The translations under genes and the position numbers were made by a program. A stretch of 64,000 bases of DNA from assembly GCA_950295325.1 (NCBI GenBank), contig OX485808.1, positions 25,998,527-26,062,526 on the forward strand, read 5' to 3'. The notes beneath the pieces are model-generated. The model saw nothing but the letters and a program-made list of their open reading frames with translations. It did no database searches and had not been told where the DNA came from. Numbering within the stretch: position 1 is the first letter of the stretch; the number at the start of each line of letters is the position of its first letter. This stretch comes from Polytrichum commune. Its lineage: Eukaryota > Streptophyta > Polytrichopsida > Polytrichales > Polytrichaceae. Shown one piece after another: positions 1 through 12,588 of this stretch.

Positions 1-1415
1 CCATTTTGGGCTCACATTAATTATAAACATGAAATTAAATATTATTATTGATCTCAATTTTAACACTATAAATATTATTATAGTATTGTTTCATCAATAA
101 GAATTTATGATTTAAATTGTATGTTGATTTTGGATGATGTAAGAAATAGTGTGGTCCACCTCATAGCCCAACGGAGAAGAGATGTCTAAAATGAGAGGTG
201 GCATTCATGAAGAAAAATCAAACTAATCATTGGAATAATTTAGTTAGTATAATGGGTATGTTTAAATTAAGTTTTTTCACAAAACAAGGTCCAATACTTA
301 GCTAACTTCTAGTTTGATAGCTTTTAATTAAAACTAAGTTTTAACTAGGTGAAGCGGGCGTGAGATTAATAAGCCCTTATATAGATCATCTACCCCATAT
401 GTTAGCTAATCTCTTAATTGGGTGGTGCTCACATATAACTAACTCGAATGTTTCCAATATCATACTTACTTTGGTTATTTACTAACCAAAGCCTTAACCA
501 GAAAGTGTGGATGGACCCTAAGTAACTTAGGGATTGATCTTTAAGATGGCTTTGACTTCAAGTTAGCATTTGAGACTCTGAATTAATCTAGTGGGATCCA
601 CATGGAATAAACTACACTAAATATACCAATCAATGGGTGTGGGACATTAGTAAAGGTGATACTAAATTCCTTTATGCTATGAAATTAATGCCACAAAAGA
701 TCTAGTAAGCATTATTCATCCTAGCACTTGGCCCTATAGTAGAGGCGCTTATTCCCGGTGAGGACCTCACCAACAATCTATAAGGTACCAAAATATTGAT
801 CAAGTTGGGAATGATTTTCCGATATGGTTGGGACTAAATTTCAATCAAGCCGGAACCCAAAGTACATGAAACATGTCTAAGTTTTGGGTGCTAAAGTGAC
901 GAGGAATGAGCAATTACAACAAGCGATTAAGGCAAACTCTAGACATTTGGCTTCAAAAATTCATAATAATTCCAATTTAAGGAATTAAATTATAGAATTT
1001 TTTTGAGTCCTCCTAATTTCTATCTTCCTACATGGAAGAAAATCGGACCACCTTATACTCGTCCAAATCTAGCACAAAATCTATGAAGTGATTAGCTATA
1101 GGTGCCTCTAGTCTACTCATTGAAAGTACGGGCATTTGGCATGCACGTACATGCACTTGGCACTATGCATTAAAGTATTGGCACTTGGCACTTTTCACTA
1201 AAAGTTTCGGAACGTGGCACTAAGTTATTCACTAACAAGTATGTGGCACTTCCCAATCACAAACACACATTTTATCTTGAAATATATAGTTAACAAGCAT
1301 GTATTCATGAATTTATTGTCACTCGATAAAAAAATTCAACCCTTGGCAACTTTGAGATTTGGCTAGATTGTGCGTGTGACTTGAAGTAATACCACCCTCA
1401 TTAATTGATATAGTT
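1..1415. other. AT-rich non-coding DNA, no gene seen
   Basis: No open frame here has recognisable protein content. Between about 1137 and 1260 the word GGCACTT recurs irregularly, which may be a decayed simple repeat. The stretch ends at the left edge of an inverted-repeat element. Confidence 0.5.
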
Positions 1416-1994
1416 GGGGTTGTTTACACCATGTACCATGAAGTCGTCCCAAGGCCCTGTAAAATATGTAATTTGTTGTTGAACTCGTCCCAAGACCACT
1501 TCGGTTTACAACAAGGAAAAAATGTCAGAGTGACCATGGAGTTCAAGGTCCCCAAAAGACATGTATTGACGCCTACATTATACACGGACATGGTCCAATG
1601 GGTTTTGTGGTGGGAGAGGCAAAAGAGGTGCTCTGATAGAAAAAGGCAAGGGCCCATGGCAAAGAAAGATTATTATGATAATATTTTGATGAATTTTTTT
1701 TGGGGAAGAGAAAACAAATATGAGAGAAGACAAGAGAATGGTCAAACTTGATTTTATTTTATTTTTCAAAATTGCCTTTTTTGGGGGCATATATTAAATC
1801 AACGACACATTCATTTTTTGGTGCATGGTCATTCCTCTTAGTTCACATTTGGTTTACACCTAGTGAGGGGCCCAAAGGCTTTGTAAATTCATTTTTAAAG
1901 AAATTAGACCATGGAAGTTGGACCATGAAGTCATACCATGGAAACATGCCATCTTCCATGGTTCGACTTCATGGTCCGTGGTGTAAACTAACAC
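1416..1994. mobile_element. MITE-like element with GTTTACACCATG ends (copy 1)
   Basis: The ends are inverted: the left side reads TTGTTTACACCATGTACCAT and the right side ends ATGGTCCGTGGTGTAAAC. A second copy lies in opposite orientation at 48589-49167, and both span 579 bp. Internal blocks match in reverse complement, for example the stretch with GTTTACACCTAGTGAGGGGC. The open frames inside are not known proteins. No clear target duplication flanks this copy, while the second copy is flanked by TGA. A non-autonomous Harbinger-like DNA transposon is the best guess. Confidence 0.65.
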
Positions 1995-4239
1995 TTAATG
2001 TAGGCACAAAGCTTACTAGAGTAGTGTGTATACCAAAACCTTACAATACATGCCACGATTCCCAAGCTATACTTGACTTTACACACTTCTTGGTTGAAGG
2101 TCCAAATGGCAATTCCAAGGTTCAAAGCCGTGCAAAGGTTCAAGGTTTATTCTTCCACATTTACTTGTGCATGCTTCATCCACTCACGTAATGAGCATGT
2201 TGCGGAATGTGAACAATTCACTAGGTCACATGGGGAGGTCACTATCGGATTTTGATTAAACCACGTGAGATAAAATATAGGGTACTTTAAATTCAAGAGA
2301 GAGAAAAATCATATAAAATTTGAAATTATTATAGTTTGAATGAAATGACTCATGCATATCATATCTAAAATAAGGTAGGTGAAATGTAGATAGTATTTAG
2401 CAGCTATTAATAAAGTAGGGTATGTTGTATTTGGTGGAACGAAGAATTTATGTGAGATTCAATGAATGTCTTTGGATTGGATGAGAAGTTTCCTTAACTA
2501 ATTTAGATGAATAGCTCGTCTTTAATTAACTCATAATTGCATGTGGTGTACAAAAGCATATAGCTTGTGATCTCCCCAAGGTAGGTGGCAACTGGACATA
2601 TGGAGGTTTGGGTGCAAAGTTGGGATCTTGATTTGAGGACTTGGGGAAGCCGATATATAGGAAAATAGGAGGCAATATAGCGCAAGCTTTAGGCATATTA
2701 TGTGGAAAAATTCATACTAAAATGCATTTGTAAATGCAATATTAAAGCATGTTGTTCTTCTGTTGGTGTTGTCCCTTTTATGGGTTTAAAAAACTTGAAG
2801 TTTTTAATGCAGGTTTGCTCATCTCATAAAGCCTACTTATTGCAGTTTGTTATACTTAGTACTTACTATATGTGGCTAATTCTTGGGTGGGTCACTTAGA
2901 ATGTTTTCATGTATACACCTCTTGGGGGGGGGGTTCACTCCCTTGTATTTAGTGGGAACACATGGGAACACAAGGTGTTTTTAAGAGATATATTATATCG
3001 GAGAAGGTAAATATTATAGACCCTAATATTATCTGATTTTCTAACATTTATTATTTTTGAGGGGACTATGGGTAGGTTAACTTGGTATTTACTCTTCTTT
3101 TACATGAGGAAATAATAGTTATAAATAATAGTTATTGTTATTATCATGGAAATTCTAAGAATTACAAATATAAGATCATAATTCACACATCAACAAAACA
3201 TGCATACAATTTAGCTTCCTAGTATGCACTTTATTCATTCAAAACATACACACATGAAAATGGTGATGAAATGCTTGTATTTATTAATAAGTGAAGACAC
3301 TTTCCAAAATTTATGTTTAAAAACAAAATTACATACATATATGTAGCATTAGAATACAACTAACCAACACCAAATACAAAGTTCGTTTAGGGTTTGCACA
3401 TGTAGATTTGAAGAATTTTTGTCATTGTTCAAGTTCAGGTGATTAAAACTACTCACATACAACATCCAACTTTCTGCGCTCAAGATAAAAAGTCCAAACC
3501 GTAACTCTAACCCCAATGCTCCAAACTATACAATATGCCGGAAACATTGCCACAACCTCTTTTTAAAATCCTACCCAAAACAATACAACGAGCATCTAGA
3601 GGCTTGTACTCTTGCAATGACACTAGTTTCATTCACTGCACTTAGTATCCAAATGCCTTCAACCAGTAGTGCTTGATGGTCAAATATGATTAAGACATTA
3701 TATTTCCTATTAGAGGCTTATGATTGGGGATAATCACTAAACTAATTCCCTTTCTTGGGCACCAATTGTGAATATGTATGTTATACATGAGGTGACCTTT
3801 CTAACATTGGCAAAGAGGTTATGGATTTTATTCTTGGAATGATCTCCAATGATGGATTCATACTATTACACTCCAGAGAGTGTACCTTTACTACACCCAC
3901 AAAATTTTGGTCCACAAACCCCAAGTGCCATTGGTGATCCTCCAAGGTTATTAATTTCAACTCTTTCCTAAGTTTCTCTTTGGTTAGCAAGTATCTAGTC
4001 ATCAACTCCACACTCACCAATGTGGACTTCAAGTCAAATGCCACGTGTGTCAAAGCTCGAATCACCAACTCTAGAACCAATAGTTGAAGGCAACGGCTAG
4101 TCAGAGTCATCAAGAGGGGTAAGATCTTGGATTTCAACCTCCTATGCCATGCACTCTAGAGATTGTTGGGAGTCAAACAAAATCTAAGTCAACCACACGC
4201 ATGTACTTCTTAACATCAAGGTTGGGATTAGCTAGTGGC
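1995..4239. other. Non-coding DNA, no gene seen
   Basis: Only short open frames without recognisable protein features are present. A run of ten G lies at 2924-2933. The minus-strand frame at 3781-4137 (118 codons) has no motif I can name and its composition resembles translated intergenic DNA. Confidence 0.45.
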
Positions 4240-4247
4240 ATAGCATA

Positions 4248-4473
4248 CAATGATCGGGGAGATTTTTGGGCATAACCGGTTGAGATCCTAGTGTTTGCAA
4301 GTCCAACCAGTTACATGGTGACATCCTCCGGTTTCCCTTTATTAAATTGGGGTATATTCTATAAATTTCTCTAAAACGATCAGTAATTTTCCTGCATTCT
4401 TGAACTTCAACCGGTTATTTCTCAAACTCAACCGGTTCGTTTGTAACTAACTGCCGGTTCTCCCCGATCATTG
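4248..4473. mobile_element. Non-autonomous hAT-type MITE (226 bp)
   Basis: The element begins CAATGATCGGGGAG and ends with the exact inverse, CTCCCCGATCATTG. It is flanked by near-identical 8-bp duplications, ATAGCATA (4240-4247) and ATAACATA (4474-4481). An 8-bp duplication with CA...TG termini fits the hAT superfamily. The interior is rich in CCGGTT and is similar, in inverted orientation, to 40733-40965 and 22864-23098. It has no coding capacity. Confidence 0.85.
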
Positions 4474-4481
4474 ATAACATA

Positions 4482-6315
4482 TACATCCAAAAAAACCCTT
4501 TTGAGCCCCTCAAGCTTGCAATTAAACATGCATTTACTCTCAATATCAAAGAATTGAAAGGGCCAATCTTTAATATAAATACCTTCAAGTAGTGGTTTGA
4601 GTTTTGTACATGTGTCTCCCTCAACACACTCACAAATTCCAATCAATTTTAAATTAGCATATGCATCAACAAGGGAGAACAATTTCAACTTCAAAGAAAT
4701 TGCCAGCTTGGTTTGTGACCGAAAACCTCACTAGAACCAAGTACCATGAGTCGCATTGGTATCACTCATCCAAATGCCTTTTGTTGATGTTGGCCTCCTT
4801 CTTTGCTTTGGCAATGCTCCCAAAAAGATGTGAGAAATCACAACAAAAATTCAAACCCCTACACAAATACCAAGCAATCAATAAATCCCAAGTAGGAAAA
4901 GGTAAAGCTTGGGATGAGCGCACTCAAGGAGCACAATTATGCATGTGTACCTACTATCCAACCTTCAACAATCAACCATCAGCATTCACCAAGTTTTGAA
5001 AATGGTGGAAGTTTGCACAAATATAAAAACTTCAAAGAGCTTCCCCAAATCCTGAATGGGAAATCAAAAAGCCAAATAGAATGCTCAAACCCATCGTGCA
5101 CTCTTCGTGCATTTACCTCGACATAATACATCCAACTACAAGAGACATCCATGCATGCCATCTAATGGTGCAGGGGCCTAATGTATATTATTTTGATTCC
5201 CCGCCCTAATGAACCCCGGGTAAGCTTATGTTGGTTTTAAGACTTCTCTAACATGATCAATTTGTAAACACCCCTACTTTACTTATACCATGGAGTTCAA
5301 TATATAACTTGAGCTTGATATAAGTACATGTTTTATAATTTGCAGCTTGTAAATTTAAAGTGGACCCTATTTTTGTTCTCATGTAGTTTCCTAAAATACG
5401 GTAGTGACCCCCCCCCCATGCATGGATACACTTGCATTCAGAATGTAATTAAATGAGGGTAATTTGGTGCATGGTAGTATTTTTGGGTCCCTTCATTTAT
5501 AATTTTTTTGTTGATTTATATATTTATGATGCCATCTAGTTAATTATGAAAAAATGTGCACTAAATTTATTGAGGGGTATGTTTGTTTAAAAAAATCCCA
5601 CCCCTAAAAACTCCATTCAAAGTCCAATATAGACCTTCTAAAAAAAGACACAATCAACTTATGCAAACACTTTTACATGAGGAAATCGTAGCATTACAAT
5701 GTAGTAGCATAAGCATAAGAAAATGCACTAAGTGCCCCACCCGTGGTTGTGGGAAAGAGATTGTAAGTACACACAAATGTAGAGACCACATAAACACAAA
5801 GACGCAAACCCTAGGGATGACAAAGAAAAATTATGTCTTACAAAATCATCCATGGCAATGGATGAAAATGATTCATTTTTCATCCCTCTATACCCTCGTA
5901 TAGAGAACCAAGTATCACATGTAGGTACATTTTCCGTCTTTTTCTTTCCCCCATACCTTTTGTTATTTTTTAAATTTAAGGAACTATGAACGATAATTAG
6001 ACCCCCCATGTTTTTTTTATACAAATGACTCTCAATAATTTATTTGGGGTTTGTTTTCCCTAAAAATGTTTTAAAAATTATCTCAAATAATTGGATGAGT
6101 TAGTGCCAACGACACCCAACTGTAGCACACAACAACCATCATCTTTGGTTCCCGATAATTGTTCACGACATTGGTTCCCGAAGTAGGTTCCTAATAGTAG
6201 TTTGCTAATAGCAAGTTCCTAATAGTTTTATTTCCTTTTCAATTGAATGCATTACAGTTTAAGGTTTAGGGACTTTGCCTATCCACATCATCACAAGTCA
6301 TACCACTTATTTCAT
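4482..6315. other. Non-coding DNA, no gene seen
   Basis: There are no recognisable coding exons. A run of ten C lies at 5408-5417. The open frames at 4661-4999 and 5583-5903 lack domains or biased codon use. Confidence 0.45.
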
Positions 6316-8260
6316 CTTTAAACATGGACTATGTGCCCTTTCTAAACTCCAATGTCACTTTAAGAATGGACATGGATGATGAAATCTTGCAAGAGCTAGA
6401 GGAAGACATTTTGATATTCTACACCATGATGATGGCTTCTTGCAATACTCACCACTTGTTCAATGCTAACGAATTGGAAGAAGGTGGCTGAACAATTGTC
6501 AACCACAATGAGGGGGTGACGGATATCCTCAGCTATATGTGCGAGGTATTTCCATTGTTGAAATAAATTGTGAGGTTCACACCAGAGTTCGGGAAGTTTG
6601 TGAAGCCTTAGTGGCTAATTGCCGGTAGTTTCTATGAAGGGTCGGATTTTTTCCAATTTACATCGGCAAGAGCCGGTCTTTTGTAAAATCAATTGGCCAA
6701 TTGCCTATATTTTCATATTTTCATTGGCCAATATCCGATTAAATGGAATTCATATTGGCACTAAATGTTTAAAAAATGTATGAAAAGTTGTTAGAAATCA
6801 TTTCTTAGTACAAAATCTTGAATAAGTGAAAAGAAAGGCATGTTCAAAACTTTAAATTTGAAGTGTTAATATCCTTGGAAGGAATTGAACCTAGCAATGC
6901 CTTCACCGTTTGAAGGCCAAGGGTCCCCCAATTCTTCATAGAAGCAATTGGATTTGGTCATGGAAAGGTTGCATAATTCAAAAAGTTTAAGGTTTAGGGT
7001 ACTTCCTCAAGTGCGCCATCAGATGCCCCAGACAAATAGCGCTATGGATTGCTATACAAATAGCGAAACTAAGCAGCATCCTTCCAAAGATCTAGAGCAC
7101 TTGTTAGAATGTCATCAAAATCATTGTCTGGGCCTTCTATAGCAACACACGTCATACTTTCTAAGTTAGATGTAAACACGGGTATCGGCCAGTATTTGAA
7201 ATTTGAATACTTCTTCCGGCTGAAATCCAGTAACTCACAAGAAGAATCGGCTACATTTCCGGGACATTTTATGGTCCATCGGCTAATTGCCGGAGGATTG
7301 AAATTATAGTCGGATTGCCATCCTATGGTTGGAAATTTGGACCGGCCATGAGGGGAAATCCATCGGCTGATAATGAACTAGCTGTCGAATCTCCCCGATC
7401 ATAGGTTCACACGTTTGATGAATTTGGTTCCCTTGTGTATCCTTCAATTTGTGCCAATGCATATAGCACAGGTTTTGAAAGGGTTATGGATAGCAGATCC
7501 ATGCAATTGAAACCTGCATAATATTGCTCAATTTTATCATATATTTGAAGCATGATATTGTTAAAAGCTATAGTTTTTCAATGGAATGTTGTTCACTCCA
7601 CTTTGTGTGATGATGTGATATTCATTTCTTTGTGCATCAATAACTTTCTTGCTCATGAGATATCTTGGCCCGATGAGGTTGAGCATAGATGATTGTCAAG
7701 ATTGAATCCACACATTATGAGATGCGTCGGAACCATTGATAGTACTCTTGTCAAGATTTAAAGTCATGGAATAATCCCAACCATGCCAAATGGCCAGAAG
7801 AAGATGTATAGTATGACCAATACAATTGTGGTGTTACACGAAGGTCACTTCATTCACTTGAACTTGGGATTTCCAAGTTTTTTTCATGATGTTACAATCC
7901 TAAGCAAATTTGACTTTTATAGACGCCGCTGTGCACACTTCACTCATTATGATGGATACTTTGAATACTTGCTTGGTAATCCTAGCTACATTGGTGAGAA
8001 TATGTTCATTATGCGGTGACTTGGCAATGTGGAGAGGCCACTAGATATGGATTATGGAGCACTCATGGCATACAACAAGATGCATGCCAACTAGCGCATG
8101 AGAGTTGAATGAGGCATTGGTGGGTTGAAACATAAGTTCAAGTTCAACCATTTGTTTGGAGCCATGGCCCTCTTGACGAACTTCATGCACCAACATAGAA
8201 TGGATTTTGCCCATGATGTTGTGGAAGATCCTTGGGGGGGTCAGTGTGTTAAAAAGTTAA
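6316..8260 (+). pseudogene. Decayed PIF/Harbinger-type transposase, interrupted by a hAT element
   Basis: The clearest part is 7610-8250, which reads as a DDE nuclease of the PIF/Harbinger type broken by several stops. Visible landmarks are WPDE near 7660, CVGTID with the first catalytic Asp at 7738-7740, FHDVTIL with the second Asp at about 7888, EYLLGNPSYIGENMF, PLDMDYGALMAYNKMHA, and RVE followed by GIGGLK, with the catalytic Glu at 8107-8109. At least two stops stand where the family has Trp or Gly-like codons, such as TGA right after the catalytic Glu. The weaker 6316-6580 part may be the N-terminal region; it is separated from the rest by the insertion at 6583-7404. The gene is inactive. 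Its family typically duplicates TWA, like several MITEs in this window. Confidence 0.85.
6583..7404. mobile_element. hAT-type element (822 bp) inserted in the Harbinger transposase
   Basis: A perfect 8-bp duplication, GTTCACAC, flanks it at 6575-6582 and 7405-7412. The left end is CAGAGTTCGGGAAG and the right end is the inverse of CTATGATCGGGGAG; both fit the pattern CAnnGnnCGGGGAG seen in four other copies here. The interior carries many CCGGT/TCGG subterminal motifs and no recognisable transposase. Removing it rejoins the Harbinger pseudogene around its GTTCACAC. Confidence 0.85.
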
Positions 8261-9012
8261 GGATATAGGTGCGAACAACCACTATTTTATAGGGGGGTAT
8301 TACTTTCAATTTTTTTTTCACATGCTATCATTATGTAGTTTTCTACTTTGGGTTAATAGAAAAATGGCTTGCGTTACTTATAATTCCAAATTACTTATTA
8401 TTTCATACCCTATAGTACTTTAAAGATGTCCAGTGCCATTTTTTATACCCTATATTACTCTTAAGTCCATTTATAATTTTTTGTCCCCATGTTTTTAAAA
8501 TACCCTATCATTTGTTCGCACGTATATTGCTACTCCAACAAATCACTTCCCCCTTCCCCCCCCGAGGGAAGATCAACTTGAGTCTGTAGATGATCGTGGG
8601 TGGCAAGGAGACCATTGAGTGTGTGTATTTCTAATGCTTTCATAGAGTTTTCTTGTATTAATACATAGTATGCATCAAAGCAGTCACTTGTAATTGGAAG
8701 AAACCATTTTGGAATTTCTATGCTTGAATTGGTTATGCCCACAACCTTGTAATAATTGGATTGCAATGCACTAAAGTATCAAGTTCAATCAAACTCGCAT
8801 AATTGATAGTGCACGATTGATTTCCTAGTCCAACATGCATTGAGTACACATGAGAGTACAAATAAAGACATCAAACATTCCATCTTGCACTACCTAGATT
8901 CAAAGGCCATTGTGGGGTTCATATTCACACATTAGAGGACCAACAATGTGATAACTATGGATTGGTTGAAATGTAGCTTTTATTAAGCTCCAAATGGGCC
9001 TTGATTGTAGTC
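8261..9012. other. Non-coding DNA after the Harbinger pseudogene
   Basis: AT-rich sequence with short C and G runs (8 C near 8546-8553). I see no gene here. The right terminal repeat of the Harbinger element could not be located. Confidence 0.4.
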
Positions 9013-9015
9013 TTA

Positions 9016-9517
9016 GGGCCTGTTTAGACTTGGGGCCAGGGCCAATATGTCCCATGTGGCATGCAAATGGGCCCCCAAGGCCATTAATAAGAAAGTAACC
9101 TAACTTCATTCATTGCTTTCATGTGTAAACTTATTTAGGTGGGGTTGGGGCCATTTGGAGGCTGCAATTATGAGAGGGCTCCAACGTACTCATGAACTAT
9201 TCTATGGATAATGATTAAAGTATGATAAATTTAGAAATTCTCCCCTCCTATTCAATGCTTAAAGAATAAACTACTACAAGCAAATAAAAGCTCTGACAAT
9301 GGCCTCAACTAGAGGGAAAGAGTCCACAAGGTTGGGAGCTCTCTTTTCCAAGGCTTGAGGCCATTGTCATGATGAATAAAATAATTTATTTGTTAATTGG
9401 CCCCAACTCATGGTGTAAACTTGAAGAGGCGAGTCCCAACCTCTCTACCAATGAGAGGAGTGGATTTCTTGCACCCCAACCCATTTTTGAGCCCTGCCTC
9501 CAAGTCTAAACCCGCCC
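9016..9517. mobile_element. Tourist-like MITE (502 bp)
   Basis: The left end reads GGGCCTGTTTAGACTTGG and the right end is its imperfect inverse (CCAAGTCTAAACCCGCCC). TTA is duplicated at 9013-9015 and 9518-9520. GGGCC-type ends with a 3-bp TTA duplication are typical of Tourist/PIF-Harbinger MITEs. It has no coding capacity. Confidence 0.8.
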
Positions 9518-9639
9518 TTACTACCACTTCTAAGACTAAATGGCCTCAAGTAATTCCAACAACTCCGCAACTTTTTTTCTCCATCATTTCCTGAAATCAC
9601 TGCCATCTCAATTGCTATCTTATTGTTAGTATTTCAACA

Positions 9640-10391
9640 CTTGTTGTTTATGCATTGTTAATCCTATGCCTAGCCGCCAATAAGTTGTCTCTAGCCTCAT
9701 TAGAAACTTCCAATATATTTGTCATTGCAACCATGCTCTTTGTTTGAGTCGTCAAGCATTTACCTTTTGTCAAGGGCTTACAAATACTACCTACATTCTC
9801 TGAATTAGCAATCAACATTTTTTCCTTGTTAGTTTGTATTGTTGTGGATGAGACACGTGAATATGTTGTCATATCTATTAATATGGAAGAAGGAACATCA
9901 ATATTTCTCATGGTTGGTGGCTTCCTTGTTCCCTACACAAGAATATCATGCCTCCTCTTTAAGGCATTCCTACTCACATGTCCATCGGTTTGCTTTAATT
10001 GTTCCAACACCTCATTGTTTTGCAAGCAAGCCCTCAACATTTTGTCTAGATTCGACCTCTCCCAGTTTTCACTTCTCATAGGCACTCTCTAAGACATTCC
10101 TTCAATGTCTCCTCCTACAAGGTGTTCTTAGGATAGGCGTGCACATATAATGCATACACCTTCTTCCACACTGCATATGGTATTAATTGAGTGTTCTTCT
10201 CGTTCATCCATTTGAGTATTGTGTTAATTGTTTGGAGGACATATTTTGGACACTCAACAAAATGACTTTCCCATAAATTTAGGCAACTTCAAAATTAATT
10301 ATTTTTTGCCCATGTTGCTAGAGAACTAGAGTTTGTGGGCTTATGTGGTTTTTGTTTTGCTAAAACATTTAAATCGTGGTTCAGACAAGTG
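9640..10391 (-). pseudogene. Unrecognised degenerate coding-like region, split by the retrotransposon
   Basis: On the minus strand a coding-like reading crosses several stops and frame changes. It includes a Trp/Tyr-rich stretch (WMNEKNTQLIPYAVWKKVYA, about 10150-10230) and, further downstream, an open 87-codon frame at 9648-9911. I do not recognise the family; a transposon-encoded accessory protein would be one guess. About 100 bp (10245-10345) recur near 59033-59135, so it is repetitive. The retrotransposon at 10397 interrupts it, and related minus-strand sequence may continue beyond 20445. Confidence 0.3.
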
Positions 10392-10396
10392 CTTGG

Positions 10397-11684
10397 TATG
10401 AGCCCAAAATGAGTGCTCATGTTGGTTTTATGTTTAGAATTTATTTAGAATTGCATTTGGAGTGTTATTGAAACAATTAAAAGTATAAAAAGAGTGAGGC
10501 TTGGTGTGGTTTATGTTTTAGGCTTTAAGCCTATTTTGTGTGGTTAAGTAGGAGCTTAGTGATATTATGGAGTGTTGTGATTAGGTGAGTAGTGGTTGAT
10601 GAAGCAAGAGGAAGGTCCTTGGATTTAAATGTTTGAATTAGGACATGCTCTTGTTGGTTTAAAGGGTGAAGGTTTAGTGGATGGGATAAGGTCCTACTAA
10701 GTAGGAGAAGGCTAAGGAGGTTGTGGTTTGGGTGCCCTCCCTCCTTCCTTCCTCCTCTCTCTCTCTCTCTCTCTCTCTCTTATGGTGTGTGTGGGGTGTG
10801 TGTGGGTGTGTGTGTGTGTGTGTGTGGTGTAGTGTGGTAGAGAATGTAGTTGATTAGAGGAAGCTTAGAAAGTTTAGTTGATTAGAGGAAGCTTAGAAAG
10901 TTAGTTGATTAGAGGGAGCTTAGAAGATTTAGTTGATTAAAGGGCACTTAAACAATTAGTTTATTAAGCCTTGGGACGGAGTTTAGCTGTGGCGGCAACT
11001 GGGATTAAACCCTGGGACGGAGTTTAGCTGTGGCAGCAATTGGGATTAAGCCTTGGGACGGAGTTTAGCCGTGGCATCAATTGGGATTAAGCCTTGGGAC
11101 GGAGTTTAGCCGTGGCAGCAACTGGGATTAAGCCCTGGGACGGAGTTTAGCTGTGGCAGCAACTGGGATTAAGCCCTGGGACGGAGTTTAGCCGTGGCAG
11201 CAACTGGGATTAAGCCCTGGGACGAGTTTAGTTGTGGCAACAACTGGGATTAAGCCCTGGGACGGAGTTTAGCTGTGGCAACAACTAGGATTAAGCCATG
11301 GGACGGAGTTTAGCCGTGGCAGCTGTAGGACTAAGGTTGGCTGTGGCGGCAACTGGGACTAAGTAGCCGAGATACTAACTATACTGCAGAGCAGCTGGAC
11401 TAAGGGGTAGTTAGAATGATGGGTTAGCTAGGTAGTTAGCTATCCGCGTAATCGGGGGTGTAATCGTGTGGGAAAGTTGATAGAGGGTGAGGAGATAATA
11501 CCAATAGGGAAAAGCGTTTATCAACGCTTGTACTCACAATATGGAATAAATTGGTGTGACCCAAGTTATGTGTGATGTCATGGGAATGAATGACGGAGGA
11601 AAAGTAAACTAGTATGAATATGAATGTGATCGCCATACCCTCACCCGGACTAGGACGCTTAAGGGTGGGCGGTTTGGCCTCACA
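10397..11684 (+). repeat. 5' LTR (1288 bp)
   Basis: It starts TATGAGCCCAAAATGAG and ends GGTTTGGCCTCACA. Inside are a CT-rich microsatellite near 10740-10780, a GT-rich tract near 10785-10830, about four copies of a 27-28-bp unit (GTTGATTAGAGGAAGCTTAG) at 10848-10955, and nine copies of a 41-bp unit. It is 300 bp shorter than the 3' LTR, and the difference lies mainly in the 41-bp array. Confidence 0.92.
10963..11325 (+). repeat. 41-bp tandem array in the 5' LTR (about 9 copies)
   Basis: The unit contains GGGACGGAGTTTAGCTGTGG followed by CAGCAACTGG and GATTAAGCCCT. Copies vary at a few positions (C/T in GCYGTGG, CAACTGG or CAATTGG) and one copy lacks two bases (GGGACGAG). It is followed by shorter degenerate units. 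Confidence 0.9.
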
Positions 11685-11688
11685 TAAA

Positions 11689-11706
11689 TGGTGCGTCCGC
11701 CGGGAG
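11689..11706 (+). other. Putative tRNA primer binding site
   Basis: Four bases after the 5' LTR the sequence reads TGGTGCGTCCGCCGGGAG. It begins with TGG, the complement of the CCA tail, as expected for a primer binding site. The matching tRNA would have an acceptor 3' strand CGGACGCA. I could not assign the tRNA. Confidence 0.6.
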
Positions 11707-12588
11707 TGAAGCGGATTAGAGAAGACTTGGAGGCAATTAGGGAAGACTTGGAGGCGACATCGTGGGAGATAGGGATGAGCGCTTAGCTCATGGTAAGTGT
11801 CCTACTTATACTTTGTGATTTTGGTGATTTCTTAGTTTAGTTATTTTGATTATTTTCTTGGATTGAATTGCATATTTCGTTTATGCATTTTGTTTTGAGG
11901 AGGGAGCGCGACGAAGGTATGTTCTTGACATTTTTGGGAATTTGCTAAAAACATAAAAAAAAAACCTTATGATCGATTAGTTCACTAAGACATTAGAGGG
12001 GTAATTAACCTTAGGACATTAGACTTTGACACTCACCTCGGGATGAGTTTCCAAGTTTTGGGAGTTTAACATTTTATGCTTTAGATTAGATTGTTAGTTT
12101 AGAAATTTTGTTATTATTATCACATTGAGTCACGGTCGAGGGGAGTGCTAAATTGCAGGGGGATGCGAAAACTTAAGGTACAATTATTTCTTCCAAGTGA
12201 ATTGTTAACTAATTAAGGAATGATTTTTGTACTCGTTTTTGTCGTTATCCGTTGTAGAGGATAATTCCTTAGTCATAGCATAGTATTGGAGACAAGAGGG
12301 TGATGCCTCAGTCTTTGATGCGGTGCATGACAATGGTCAGTCCCCTCACTCTCGGTATTGTGGTGAGTGTCAATGCAAGGGAAGGTTTTAGAGGTGATGC
12401 TCTAGCCCGACCAAAAATTGACATGAGCATGCTTATCCCATGTTTGGGATTGTTCATCTAAGTGTGTTTGCAGGTTTTCTTCCTCACCTCCTCAATTTTA
12501 ATTCACACCAAGAAAAATGATAATATTAATGAGTGAAGGTAGTGAGGAGTATGATTGGTGAAGTGAGGGTTGATCGATTCTTTGGGAA
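11707..12588 (+). other. Retrotransposon untranslated leader
   Basis: About 880 bp between the primer site and the first gag ATG show no coding content. Such leaders normally carry packaging and dimerisation signals, but none can be identified by reading. Confidence 0.5.

Noticed and set aside
11436-11636. 66-aa minus-strand frame present in both LTRs
   Set aside because: It is duplicated only because the LTR is duplicated, has no domain, and runs antisense to the element.
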